From assembly GCF_000260435.1 (NCBI RefSeq), contig NZ_BACQ01000023.1, positions 1-62,291 of the forward strand: a stretch of DNA of 62,291 nucleotides, given 5' to 3'. The notes under the pieces were generated by a model that was not told the origin of the DNA, searched no databases, and was given only the letters and a program-made list of their open reading frames with translations. A program made the position numbers and the translations under genes. Each line of letters starts with the position of its first letter. Positions within the stretch are counted from its first letter, which is position 1. This document shows, one piece after another, positions 27,133 to 35,350 of the stretch. This stretch comes from Lacticaseibacillus zeae DSM 20178 = KCTC 3804 (GTDB lineage Bacteria > Bacillota > Bacilli > Lactobacillales > Lactobacillaceae).

Positions 27133-28383
27133 GTGACTACGATTCGCTTTTTAAATGGCTTAAATACCATTGGCGGTAATATTGTCGAATTCGCCACTAA
27201 AACCAGCCGGGTCATTATGGACTTTGGGGTGGCAGCTGATTTAAGTCAAGAAACTGTAGCCTCGGCCCTTGAGCAAGGAAAACTGCCGCATGTGCCGGAA
27301 CTCTTTTTCAATCAACCTGATCATTTTTCCGACGAAGCGATTTTTATCTCACATCTGCATATTGACCACATGGGTGCTTTGCAGTATTTGCAAAAGGACA
27401 TCCCGATCTATCTTTCGGAACCATCCTACCGCCTCTATCGACTGCTCATTCAGTTAGGTATCGAAAAACCGGTTGCAAACCTGCATCCCCTCGCCTTTGA
27501 AACCTCGCTTGCGGTTGGCGATCTGACGGTCACTGGGTTTCATAGCGATCACGACGAGCCGGGTGTGATGGCGTTGCTGGTTGATGACGGTTCGCGCCGT
27601 TTTGCGCATTCAGGCGATGTCCGGCTCAACGGCCCGCATGCTGATCGGGTTCACGCATGGGCCAATCGCTTTAAGGAGGAAAAAGTGAGTCTTTTGATGC
27701 TGGAAGGCACCAGCTTTTCGTTTGACACGCCGATTCCTGCTGAGGATCAGAATCATCCCAGTGTGCCATTGACGGAAATGAGCCTGCAGACCAAGTTTCA
27801 GCAATTATTGGCGGATAGCTCTCAACTTGTGGTCATCAACCCTTACAATCGCAATTACGAGCGCTTAGCGGCGTTCCAAGCCTCGGCTCATGTCAATCAT
27901 GTCAATGGTCGGCAAATGGTTTGGGAGCCAAATGAAGCTGCCATTTTAACAACCATGACCGGCACGCAACCCGATGCCATTCTCGGCCAAACGATCCAGC
28001 TGACTGACATTGCCCAGCAACCGCAACGCTACGTTCTTCAAAACAGCTTTGCAAATCTGGCCTCACTAGCAAACTTACCGATCAGCGCGTACGTCCACAG
28101 CAACGGCGAGCCACTGGGCGACTATGATCCCCGTTTCGCCCAGCTAAAAGATTGGCTAGCTGACCACAAGATGCCATTAGTGTTCATGAACGCCTCAGGA
28201 CACGCGGCTCGTGAAGATCTGATTGAATTGGTCAAGGAAGTCAACCCCCGTGTCGTCGTGCCGTGGCACAGCTTCCATCCCGAACGCGAAGCTGACGCGA
28301 TTGATGCCCAGACAAATGCCGATGTTCTATTGCCGGAAAAAGATTTGTATTACGATTTCAATCCTTTAACTGAAGAAGAATAG
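27133..28383 (+). CDS. Metallo-beta-lactamase/beta-CASP hydrolase, RNase J-like
   Basis: A 416-residue metallo-hydrolase. The zinc motif HLHIDH lies at about 76-81, further ligands in FHSDHD and HSGDVR, and beta-CASP-type blocks in VINPYNRNYER, MNASGHAAREDL and VVPWHSFHPE. This places it with RNase J/CPSF-like nucleases. It is shorter than RNase J1/J2 (about 555) and lacks their C-terminal domain, so it is a paralogue rather than the main RNase J. A role in RNA processing is inferred from family. The GTG start at 27133 follows GGAGGAAA. Confidence 0.85.
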   Translation: MTTIRFLNGLNTIGGNIVEFATKTSRVIMDFGVAADLSQETVASALEQGKLPHVPELFFNQPDHFSDEAIFISHLHIDHMGALQYLQKDIPIYLSEPSYRLYRLLIQLGIEKPVANLHPLAFETSLAVGDLTVTGFHSDHDEPGVMALLVDDGSRRFAHSGDVRLNGPHADRVHAWANRFKEEKVSLLMLEGTSFSFDTPIPAEDQNHPSVPLTEMSLQTKFQQLLADSSQLVVINPYNRNYERLAAFQASAHVNHVNGRQMVWEPNEAAILTTMTGTQPDAILGQTIQLTDIAQQPQRYVLQNSFANLASLANLPISAYVHSNGEPLGDYDPRFAQLKDWLADHKMPLVFMNASGHAAREDLIELVKEVNPRVVVPWHSFHPEREADAIDAQTNADVLLPEKDLYYDFNPLTEEE

Positions 28384-28390
28384 TTAGCAA

Positions 28391-28428
28391 AAAACAGGTT
28401 GCAAAGTGTCCTTGCAGCCTGTTTTTTA
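28391..28428. terminator. Terminator between convergent genes
   Basis: AACAGGTTGCAAG-type stem pairs with CTTGCAGCCTGTT, followed by a T-run on the plus strand and preceded by an A-run, so it serves both the metallohydrolase and the XRE gene. Confidence 0.85.
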
Positions 28429-28614
28429 ATGCTGGAATAGATCATCTACCGTTGTCTGTAGCTGCTTGGCTAAAGCAAAGGCTAAGGAAAGTGTTGGGTC
28501 ATATTTATTGTTTTCAATGGCGTTAATGGTTTGGCGTGTGACGTTAACAGCATCGGCCAATTCCTGCTGGGTCAGATTTTGCCGGGTTCGAAGGGTGCGG
28601 ATTTTATTTTCCAT
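28426..28614 (-). CDS. Small XRE-family regulator (YozG-like)
   Basis: A 62-residue protein that is essentially one Cro/CI helix-turn-helix: NLTQQELADAVNVTRQTINA, then IENNKYDPTLSLAFALAKQL. Such mini-regulators usually sit behind a small membrane protein and control the pair. Its ATG overlaps the end of the upstream membrane-protein gene by 11 bases. Two near-identical inverted repeats at the promoters of this operon and of the paralogue upstream are candidate operators. Confidence 0.88.
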   Translation of the reverse strand: MENKIRTLRTRQNLTQQELADAVNVTRQTINAIENNKYDPTLSLAFALAKQLQTTVDDLFQH

Positions 28615-28915
28615 GGAACATCAAGGCGACCAAGCCAAAAATGAACACGATCGCTGTTAACACAATACTCATATATAAAATTCGACCTGGTTCTTTATCG
28701 GTTTTGTCAGCCTTATGCTTGAACCATTCGTAACCGCCCCACTGAATTACAACTGAGGTAATGATTACAAGTGAGATAAATGATGTCTCAGCGTCGTTTG
28801 TGTTGTTTGTCAACTGGACAAGATCGTAGATTGCCAATACAGTCAAAAGGAACACATAGGCGTATCCAGTTGATCTCTCCAAAAATTTGTGCTCCATTTC
28901 ATCCATCTTTCTCAA
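28604..28915 (-). CDS. Small membrane protein, paralogue 1 of a tandem pair
   Basis: A 103-residue protein with three to four hydrophobic segments and a basic stretch (WFKHKADKTDKEPGR) between them. I do not recognise the family beyond the common XRE-plus-small-membrane-protein module. It is clearly paralogous to the protein encoded at 29136-29429: both begin RKMDEMEHKF and share the TDKEP motif. The start is the TTG at 28915; GGGGGTGG lies upstream, and the paralogue uses a TTG at the same place. Co-transcribed with the XRE gene. Confidence 0.75.
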   Translation of the reverse strand: MRKMDEMEHKFLERSTGYAYVFLLTVLAIYDLVQLTNNTNDAETSFISLVIITSVVIQWGGYEWFKHKADKTDKEPGRILYMSIVLTAIVFIFGLVALMFHGK

Positions 28916-28955
28916 GGAAGCCACCCCCTTAATGTCAAATCCTTTTTACATTCCA

Positions 28956-28993
28956 ATTATATACCACCCAAAACAGATGTCAAAAGTTTTTGA
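28956..28993 (-). promoter_or_regulatory. Promoter and operator of membrane paralogue 1
   Basis: On the minus strand TTGACA and TATAAT (28956-28961) are 16 bases apart. The inverted repeat TCAAAAACTTTTGA (28980-28993) overlaps the -35 box. The same arrangement recurs at 29470-29507. Confidence 0.7.
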
Positions 28994-29135
28994 CTTTGTG
29001 ACAGTCTAGCTTGTGTCTATAGACTAGCCGGCAAACTTTCAAAGATTTTGATTGTGTTTGATCCACTAATCCCTATTTTCAAGACAAAAAGCAGACAATG
29101 TCGGATTCCTTCAAAAAATACGAACTTTGCTTTTC

Positions 29136-29429
29136 TTAAAACATCAAGGCAATTAAGCCAAGGGTGAATATAATTGTCACTAACCCAATTGTTATATATA
29201 AAAATCGACTCGGTTCTTTATCGGTTCGATCCACTCGATACTTGAACCACTGATAGCTGGCAGACTGAACAACGCCCACAATGACTACGACAAAAAAGTC
29301 AAAATTCCACTGGCCAGTTTTGATTCGTTGAAAAATCGCGCTTGTGAGCAACATCAGAAGCATCATGGTGTATCCAACTTTGATCGTTTGATCATTGAAT
29401 TTATGTTCCATTTCATCCATTTTTCTCAA
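29136..29429 (-). CDS. Small membrane protein, paralogue 2 of a tandem pair
   Basis: A 97-residue protein with the layout of its neighbour at 28604: N-terminal RKMDEMEHKF, three to four hydrophobic segments, and the conserved loop RVDRTDKEPSR. The TTG at 29429 follows AAGAGGG. It has its own copy of the promoter and operator and no regulator gene directly behind it, so it looks like a duplication of the membrane gene plus promoter. Both copies are intact, which suggests both are used. Confidence 0.72.
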   Translation of the reverse strand: MRKMDEMEHKFNDQTIKVGYTMMLLMLLTSAIFQRIKTGQWNFDFFVVVIVGVVQSASYQWFKYRVDRTDKEPSRFLYITIGLVTIIFTLGLIALMF

Positions 29430-29469
29430 GGAAATCGCCCTCTTAATGTCAAACCTTTTTTACATTACA

Positions 29470-29507
29470 ATTATATGCCAGTTAGACCAGATATCAAAAG
29501 CTTTTGA
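29470..29507 (-). promoter_or_regulatory. Promoter and operator of membrane paralogue 2
   Basis: TTGATA and TATAAT (29470-29475, minus strand) are 16 bases apart. The perfect palindrome TCAAAAGCTTTTGA (29494-29507) covers the -35 box. The leader sequence downstream also matches that of paralogue 1. Confidence 0.7.
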
Positions 29508-29628
29508 CTTTCAATATAAGCCATTTAATGATTCCCGCAGCATTTAAACCAGTCACCCACTAACGCCAATTAAAAAAGAACCAGTCACTGACCGATCCTT
29601 TCTTTTTGTAAAACTCTTATTACGCTGA

Positions 29629-30291
29629 TTACCGCCGTTCAAACGCCGCCACAATGCGATCGTAATCCAGCTGTTCCGTCGTCGACACGCGATAGTCAGC
29701 CGCGGCCAACTTTTCCGCATCCCCAATGCCCACCGAAAACTGGCCGGCCGCCTTGATCGCCGCAATGCCAATCGGTGCATCTTCAAAACTGATGACCTCA
29801 GCGGCTTGCAATTGCAACAACTGCTGGGCCTTCATATAAATTTCCGGATCGGGTTTGCCATGATGAAGGCTGCTCGGGTCAACAATGGCATCGAACTGTG
29901 AAGCCAAACCCAATCGCTGTAAAATCATCGGGGCATTTTTAGATGCCGAAGCTATTGCCATTTTCAAGCGGTGTTGCTTGGCCTTTTCCAGTAGCAACGG
30001 GATTCCTGGTAAGATATCCGCGGAGGTGATGGACGCAACTAATGCTCGGTAGCGCCGGTTTTTCTCCTCAGCTAGCGCCACCTTTTGCGCCTCATCATAG
30101 TTCTGCTCCTGATGGCCATACTGCAAAATAAGTTCCAGCGAGTCCATGCGCGCACGGCCGCGTAACGCCGCATCAGCTTCAGGCGGCAAGTGAATACCCA
30201 ACTGCTCGGCTAATTCGTGCCACGCCGTTAAGTGGTACTTCGCCGTGTCGGTTAAAACACCGTCTAAATCAAAAATAAAACCTTTAAGCAT
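29629..30291 (-). CDS. pgmB: Beta-phosphoglucomutase
   Basis: A 220-residue HAD enzyme that converts beta-glucose-1-phosphate, the product of maltose phosphorylase, to glucose-6-phosphate. Motif I is [10 protein letters not shown] (Asp8 nucleophile, Asp10 acid/base), followed by the cap with [17 protein letters not shown], motif II around [10 protein letters not shown], and motif IV in [18 protein letters not shown]. The start at 30291 is chosen because GTGGAGG precedes it and the fold begins there. It overlaps the maltose phosphorylase stop by eight bases. Last gene of the maltose operon. Confidence 0.94.
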   Translation of the reverse strand: MLKGFIFDLDGVLTDTAKYHLTAWHELAEQLGIHLPPEADAALRGRARMDSLELILQYGHQEQNYDEAQKVALAEEKNRRYRALVASITSADILPGIPLLLEKAKQHRLKMAIASASKNAPMILQRLGLASQFDAIVDPSSLHHGKPDPEIYMKAQQLLQLQAAEVISFEDAPIGIAAIKAAGQFSVGIGDAEKLAAADYRVSTTEQLDYDRIVAAFERR

Positions 30292-32545
30292 GGCCATCCT
30301 CCACTTCCAAGTGCACCGGTTTGCCATCAATTGCCATATCCAACGCCGGCCCCGCCAACAGTGAGACAGTGACCGTTTGCCCGACATCAACGGCTAATAG
30401 GCGCCCGCGATAGTTGAGTTTGAACTGATATCGGCGCCAATTTTTCGGTAATTGGGGGTGAAACCGCAGCTGATCATGATCGTAGCGCATGCCGGCGAAT
30501 CCTTGCACAATCGCCAACCAGCTGCCACTCATGGACGTGATGTGTAGACCGTCTTGCGTATCGTGATTGTAATCATCCAGATCCAACCGAGCAGTGCGGG
30601 CGTAAAGTTCAGTTGCCTTATCGATTTTGCCGAGCTCAGCTGCCAACACTGCATGGATGGATGGACTCAGCGAACTTTCGTGGACCGTCAGCGGCTCATA
30701 AAAGTCAAAGTTGCGTTCTTTTTCCGCCTTGGTGAAGCGATCATTCAAGAAGTACAAGCCTTGTAACACATCGGCCTGTTTGATGAACGGCGAGCGCAAA
30801 ATGCGGTCCCATGACCAATGCTGGTTAATCGGCCGCTGATCTACCGGAATCGTGCTGGCAGGCCGCAAATCCTTATCCAGGAAGTTGTCCTGTTGCACAA
30901 AAATGCCTAATTGATCATCGGTTGGATAATACATATGGTCGATAATCGCCTGCCAATGCTGCTTTTCCTGATCAGTCACGGCAAGGGCAGTCACGACATC
31001 AGCGTCGCCTTTTGCCAATCGTTCTAAGGTATACTGCAACTCCCACACGGCCATGGTATTGGTGTACCAGTTGTTATTCACGTTATTTTCATACTCGTTG
31101 GGGCCGGTCACGCCATGGATCATGTATTGTTGGGTGCGCTGGCTAAAATGAACCCGATCCGCCCAAAAGCGCGCGGTCCCCACCAACACTTCCAGCCCAT
31201 CATGCTTCACATAACTTTCGTCGCCGGTATAAGCCGTATATTGATAAATGGCAAATGCAATAGCGGCGTTGCGGTGAATCTCTTCAAACGTAATTTCCCA
31301 TTCGTTGTGACATTCAATGCCGTTAAAGGTAACCATTGGATAGAGCGCGCCGGCCAAGCCTTGTTGCCGGGCGTTGTGAAACGCCCCCGGCAACTGGTCA
31401 TGCCGATATTGCAGCAATGCCCGCGTCACTTCCGGCGGGGTCACAGCCAGGTACATTGGTACGATAAATGCCTCCGTGTCCCAATACGTCGCCCCGCCGT
31501 ACTTTTCGCCGGTAAATCCCTTTGGCCCGATGTTAAGTCGCTTGTCTTCGCCGTAATAAGTCATAAACAGCTGGGCAATATTAAACCGAATGCCTTGTTG
31601 GGCAGCCGGATCGCCTTCGATCACCACATCGCTTTTAGCCCAGCGCTGCTCCCAGCGATCGGTATGCGCTGCCAAATGAGCTGCGAAGCTTTGAGCAGTT
31701 ACTCGCTTCATCAGCTGAGCCGCTGTCGTTGCTTGGGCCGCCGGTGCAACATCACGGCTGGTGACCACAATCGCGTCTTTTTCCAGTTGATAGCTCTGGC
31801 CTTCCGCTAACTGCACCGTCACCTGCTCATGTAATTGACCGCTTGTTGTGGCGACCTGACCATTCACTGGCTGATCATTCACGCGCAACTGTTGTTTGAG
31901 CAAAACAGTAAACTGCGGCACCCCGTAAGGATTAGGTTTGGTTTGCAGCTGAATACTTTTGGCCGCCGCATCTTCATGCAATGGCACCCAAAAGCGCTCA
32001 TCATAATTACTGTCTTCGTTCGTGACCTGACCATCCAACGAGGCATCAAACGTCACCGCGGCATGCCCACGCAGCACCGTCGCCTTGACGCTGACAAACG
32101 CCGCTTCTTTAATGGTTTGACTTAAAAATCGGGCAAACTCAAACCGCACTTCAACCCCATCACCCAGGTAAACAAATCGCCGCGTCAGCAATCCCTGGTG
32201 CAAATCCAGCGCCAGATAAAAATCACGGTACCGACTCGTTGCCAAATCCACCTGCTCGCCATTGACCGTAATCCCGATCCCCAGAAAACTCGGCGCATTA
32301 ATCACCTTGCCAAAATATTCAGGATAGCCGATTTTCCACCAGCCAACCCGGGTCTTATCTGGAAACCAGACACCGCCTAAGTAAGTACCCTGAAGTGAAT
32401 CGCCGCTATAGCCTTCTTCAAAGTTACCACGAAGGCCCATATAGCCATTGCCGACCGCCGTGATACTTTCCTGCAACCGCCGATCAGCCTTATCCAAATG
32501 ATGCGTGGCAACCAGCCAAGGATCAACTTCAAATAATCGTTTCAA
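30284..32545 (-). CDS. malP: Maltose phosphorylase (GH65)
   Basis: A 753-residue GH65 enzyme that phosphorolyses maltose to glucose and beta-glucose-1-phosphate. The N-terminal beta-sandwich (to about residue 270) is followed by the helical (alpha/alpha)6 barrel. The catalytic acid Glu lies in [19 protein letters not shown], and the phosphate-binding region in the [18 protein letters not shown] block. The start is a TTG at 32545 after AGAGGTG. It sits between the GH13 enzyme and pgmB, forming a complete maltodextrin-to-glucose-6-phosphate route. Confidence 0.93.
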   Translation of the reverse strand: MKRLFEVDPWLVATHHLDKADRRLQESITAVGNGYMGLRGNFEEGYSGDSLQGTYLGGVWFPDKTRVGWWKIGYPEYFGKVINAPSFLGIGITVNGEQVDLATSRYRDFYLALDLHQGLLTRRFVYLGDGVEVRFEFARFLSQTIKEAAFVSVKATVLRGHAAVTFDASLDGQVTNEDSNYDERFWVPLHEDAAAKSIQLQTKPNPYGVPQFTVLLKQQLRVNDQPVNGQVATTSGQLHEQVTVQLAEGQSYQLEKDAIVVTSRDVAPAAQATTAAQLMKRVTAQSFAAHLAAHTDRWEQRWAKSDVVIEGDPAAQQGIRFNIAQLFMTYYGEDKRLNIGPKGFTGEKYGGATYWDTEAFIVPMYLAVTPPEVTRALLQYRHDQLPGAFHNARQQGLAGALYPMVTFNGIECHNEWEITFEEIHRNAAIAFAIYQYTAYTGDESYVKHDGLEVLVGTARFWADRVHFSQRTQQYMIHGVTGPNEYENNVNNNWYTNTMAVWELQYTLERLAKGDADVVTALAVTDQEKQHWQAIIDHMYYPTDDQLGIFVQQDNFLDKDLRPASTIPVDQRPINQHWSWDRILRSPFIKQADVLQGLYFLNDRFTKAEKERNFDFYEPLTVHESSLSPSIHAVLAAELGKIDKATELYARTARLDLDDYNHDTQDGLHITSMSGSWLAIVQGFAGMRYDHDQLRFHPQLPKNWRRYQFKLNYRGRLLAVDVGQTVTVSLLAGPALDMAIDGKPVHLEVEDGHA

Positions 32546-32584
32546 AATTACACCTCTTTAAAAATGCGCATAAGTCAACCTTCA

Positions 32585-34330
32585 TCAACCCAAGCTAACC
32601 ATGAATCCTTTAGGCGCCAACTGACCATCCACAAATCCTTGCGCGAAACCAGCTCCCCTGTTGACGGCGACTGGATGCTCCGTGGTATTAAAGTAGCCCG
32701 TCAGCATCTCGTGTCCCTGCCGAACCACTTTAATCAAGCCGGTGTCAGTAACACTTAACCTTGTCGTACCAGTTCCAAGCGTGGTTGCATGCTGACGGCG
32801 AAAATGAACCAGTGCGGCTACCCTTTTCCAAATCGGCTGACCCAGTTTCGCCCAATCCATCGGCTTCCGGTTATCCGGATCGGCCCCGCCGGACATGCCC
32901 ATTTCGGTTCCATAATAAAGGCAAGGGCTGCCGGTTTGCATCCACGTGAATGCCAACGCCTGCAACGCCAAGTCTTCATCCCCATGTGCCAACGTCAAAA
33001 TCCGCGGCGTATCATGGGAATCCAACATGTTCAGCATTACCTGATTGGTTTGATCCCGATACAGCATCAATTGATCCGTCAACAAGGCAACCATTTCCGC
33101 TGCTGTCCGGCGCCGCTTGAAAAAGTGATCCTCAATCTGCTGCGTAAAAGGATAATTCATCGTCCCTGAAAACTCATCACCGTTTAACCATGCCTGACTA
33201 CGATGCCACACCTCACCCAGCACATAAAAATCCGGTTTGATCGTTGTAACCGCCTGATAGAACTTTTTCCAAAAATGATGATCCACTTCATTGGCAACAT
33301 CCAAGCGCCAGGCGTCAATATCAAACGTTTTGATCCAGTACGTTGCGACCATCAACAAATAATCCTGTACTTCCGGGTTGGCCGTGTTCAATTTGGGCAT
33401 TTTTTCCTCAAAAGCAAACGTATCGTATTGCGGTTGGCCTTCACCTTTTAGCGGATTATGAAAAGGCATCACCGGGGTTTGATGCAAATGAAACCATGAC
33501 GCAAAGCGAGACTTTTCGCCATTGCGCAACACGTCTTGCCACTGCAGACTGCCATAACCCATGTGATTAAACACCGCATCCAGCATCACCCGCATGCCGC
33601 GTTGATGCGCCGCGTGAATCAATTTAGCCAACAACGTCTTATCGCCAAACGCAGGATCCACATTCAGGTAGTCGATCGTGTCATATTTGTGATTCGAAGT
33701 AGCAGTAAAAATCGGGCAAAAATATAACCCGTTGATACCCAAGGCCTGTAAATCATCAAGATGATCCAGCACCCCTTGCAAATCACCGCCATAAAAATCT
33801 TCACGTCCAGGATGATCCGTCGGGTGCCATGGTTTGGTACCAGCTGGATCGTTACTAGGATCGCCATTGGCAAACCGCTCAGGAAAAATCTGATACCACA
33901 CCGTCGTTTTCACCCAGTCAGGCGTCTTGACACGATCAATCGCCTGAAAATAAGGCATCCGAAAATAGTTTTCGGCCTCATGCCGTGCGTCCGCACTATT
34001 TTGGCGCAGGCCACGATCACCGTACAGCCAAACCTTGCCATCCTGGCCAGTCACTTCAAACAAGTATTGCAGTCGACGATAAGGCGCCTCCAGCGTCACG
34101 CCCCAATGGTCCAACACTTGCCCGGTGCCTATGAGCGTCATTGTTTGGCGCTGATAGACGAGCTGATCATCGCCATGGGCATCGGGAATGCGCCAATACG
34201 GATCGCCATACAGAACCGTCACCTTTGCGACATCCTGGCGGGCAGTATGAAAACGCAGATGAAGCGTCTTATCCGTGTATAAAAAGCTATCTTCACTTTC
34301 CGGTCGATGCGCTAAAGCCGCCAAATTCAT
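32585..34330 (-). CDS. Neopullulanase/maltogenic alpha-glycosidase (GH13_20)
   Basis: A 581-residue GH13 enzyme with an N-terminal CBM34-type domain (about residues 1-120) and a TIM barrel. The catalytic residues are visible: Asp nucleophile in IDAWRLDVANEVDH, Glu acid in FYVLGEVWH, and Asp in MLDSHDTPRIL; region I is DAVFNHMG. No signal peptide is present, so it acts inside the cell on imported maltodextrins, releasing maltose and glucose for the phosphorylase. The ATG follows AAGGAGGGG. First gene of the operon. Confidence 0.92.
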   Translation of the reverse strand: MNLAALAHRPESEDSFLYTDKTLHLRFHTARQDVAKVTVLYGDPYWRIPDAHGDDQLVYQRQTMTLIGTGQVLDHWGVTLEAPYRRLQYLFEVTGQDGKVWLYGDRGLRQNSADARHEAENYFRMPYFQAIDRVKTPDWVKTTVWYQIFPERFANGDPSNDPAGTKPWHPTDHPGREDFYGGDLQGVLDHLDDLQALGINGLYFCPIFTATSNHKYDTIDYLNVDPAFGDKTLLAKLIHAAHQRGMRVMLDAVFNHMGYGSLQWQDVLRNGEKSRFASWFHLHQTPVMPFHNPLKGEGQPQYDTFAFEEKMPKLNTANPEVQDYLLMVATYWIKTFDIDAWRLDVANEVDHHFWKKFYQAVTTIKPDFYVLGEVWHRSQAWLNGDEFSGTMNYPFTQQIEDHFFKRRRTAAEMVALLTDQLMLYRDQTNQVMLNMLDSHDTPRILTLAHGDEDLALQALAFTWMQTGSPCLYYGTEMGMSGGADPDNRKPMDWAKLGQPIWKRVAALVHFRRQHATTLGTGTTRLSVTDTGLIKVVRQGHEMLTGYFNTTEHPVAVNRGAGFAQGFVDGQLAPKGFMVSLG

Positions 34331-34413
34331 GACGCAACCCCTCCTTGAACTGACTCCTGTGTTAAAAATTCACCGCACTGGTTTGAGCCATACGATTTGA
34401 TATCTATACGGCG

Positions 34414-34442
34414 ATCATACAGCCTTCACGCAGCACACTCAA
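34414..34442 (-). promoter_or_regulatory. Promoter of the maltose operon
   Basis: On the minus strand TTGAGT (34437-34442) and TATGAT (34414-34419) are exactly 17 bases apart, about 84 bases before the start codon of the GH13 gene. No clear cre site was found next to it. Confidence 0.55.
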
Positions 34443-34489
34443 TCAATCCGCATGCTGTTTTACCTTTTGCTGTCCCTGATCATCGCAAA

Positions 34490-34779
34490 AAGCTTAGGCA
34501 GTAAGTTCCGAGTCGTGCCAAACTCCGCAATCTCCGGCCAGCTGCGGCTGGAACGCAGTGGGCACGACTTCGAGCCCGCAAAGTACGCGGTCTCGAAGCT
34601 CGGCCTCATTGTAGGCGGTAAACCGCCAACAATGATTTCACTGCTGAGCCCCATCTGGCCTACGATTGCTCCGCCTTGGCACTCATATCTTGAATAACTC
34701 AGGAAAATAAAAAGAGTGAACACACTCATTGCCGAGTATGTTCACTTCTTTATTGTGGCTGTGAATTATGACCCAGCCT
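34490..34779 (+). repeat. Structured intergenic element, copy C
   Basis: Third complete copy. The 5' core (34515-34544) and 3' core (34644-34683) match A and B. Closing stem GCAGTG (34555-34560) pairs with CACTGC (34639-34644). First inner hairpin: CTTCGAG with CTCGAAG (34568-34574, 34592-34598). Second: CATTGT with ACAATG (34607-34612, 34629-34634), enclosing GGCGG/CCGCC. A terminator-like hairpin (34716-34745) and the tail follow. Unlike A and B it is not between convergent genes: it lies downstream of smpB and upstream of the maltose operon, so minus-strand transcription would read through its complement. Confidence 0.8.
34716..34750. terminator. Terminator hairpin of element C, after smpB
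   Basis: GTGAACACACTC pairs with GAGTATGTTCAC (one mismatch). On the minus strand it is followed by a T-rich stretch, so it can end the secG-est-rnr-smpB transcript. Confidence 0.65.
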
Positions 34780-34803
34780 CTATTTTTTAGTGTATGCATT
34801 CAA

Positions 34804-35277
34804 TTAATAACGAGCTTTCAGGGCACGTTGGACCTCACGTTCTTGATCTTTACGCTTCAGAGTTTCACGTTTGTCATAGTTGTGTTTCCCTTCAGCGACG
34901 CCTATCAGCACTTTCGCATAACCATGTTTCAGATACATCCGCAATGGCACAAGCGTCACGCCTTGGCGCGCTGTCAATTGGCCAAGCTTGCGAATCTCTT
35001 TCTTATGCAGCAGCAGCTTGCGATTGCGCATCGGATCAACATTAAACAAGTTGCCTTCCTTGTAGGGGCTGATATGCACATTTTCAAGCCATGCTTCATT
35101 ATTACGAATACGGGCAAAACCATCCCGCAAATTGATCTTACCATCCCGCACAGACTTAATTTCGGTTCCCGTCAGTGCAACACCAGCTTCATAGGTATCA
35201 AGAATGTTGTAATCATGTCCGGCTTTTTTATTCTGGGCGAGCAGGTTATCAGGTTTTTGTCGATGTTTCTTAGCCAT
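34804..35277 (-). CDS. smpB: SsrA-binding protein
   Basis: A 157-residue SmpB, the partner of tmRNA in rescuing stalled ribosomes. It shows the oligonucleotide-binding barrel with [40 protein letters not shown] and the basic C-terminal tail ([20 protein letters not shown]) that enters the mRNA channel. It follows rnr, and the tmRNA gene itself is not in the window. RNase R and SmpB act together in degrading non-stop mRNA, which fits the gene order. Confidence 0.96.
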   Translation of the reverse strand: MAKKHRQKPDNLLAQNKKAGHDYNILDTYEAGVALTGTEIKSVRDGKINLRDGFARIRNNEAWLENVHISPYKEGNLFNVDPMRNRKLLLHKKEIRKLGQLTARQGVTLVPLRMYLKHGYAKVLIGVAEGKHNYDKRETLKRKDQEREVQRALKARY

Positions 35278-35350
35278 TAAACCATATCCCTCCTTTGTGA
35301 GCGTGAGTCAGCCCGGTTTCTGGGCTGGCGAACGCATTATCGCATCAGCC

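Noticed and set aside
31115-31810. 231-codon plus-strand frame inside the maltose phosphorylase gene
   Set aside because: Antisense to a well-supported GH65 enzyme, with low-similarity Arg/His-rich composition and no ribosome site.
34452-34729. Open frames on both strands inside element C (81 and 89 codons), with similar ones in copies A and B
   Set aside because: They lie wholly within the structured repeat, have no ribosome site, and their apparent similarity between copies comes from the conserved stem sequences. They are likely to appear as spurious hypothetical proteins in databases.
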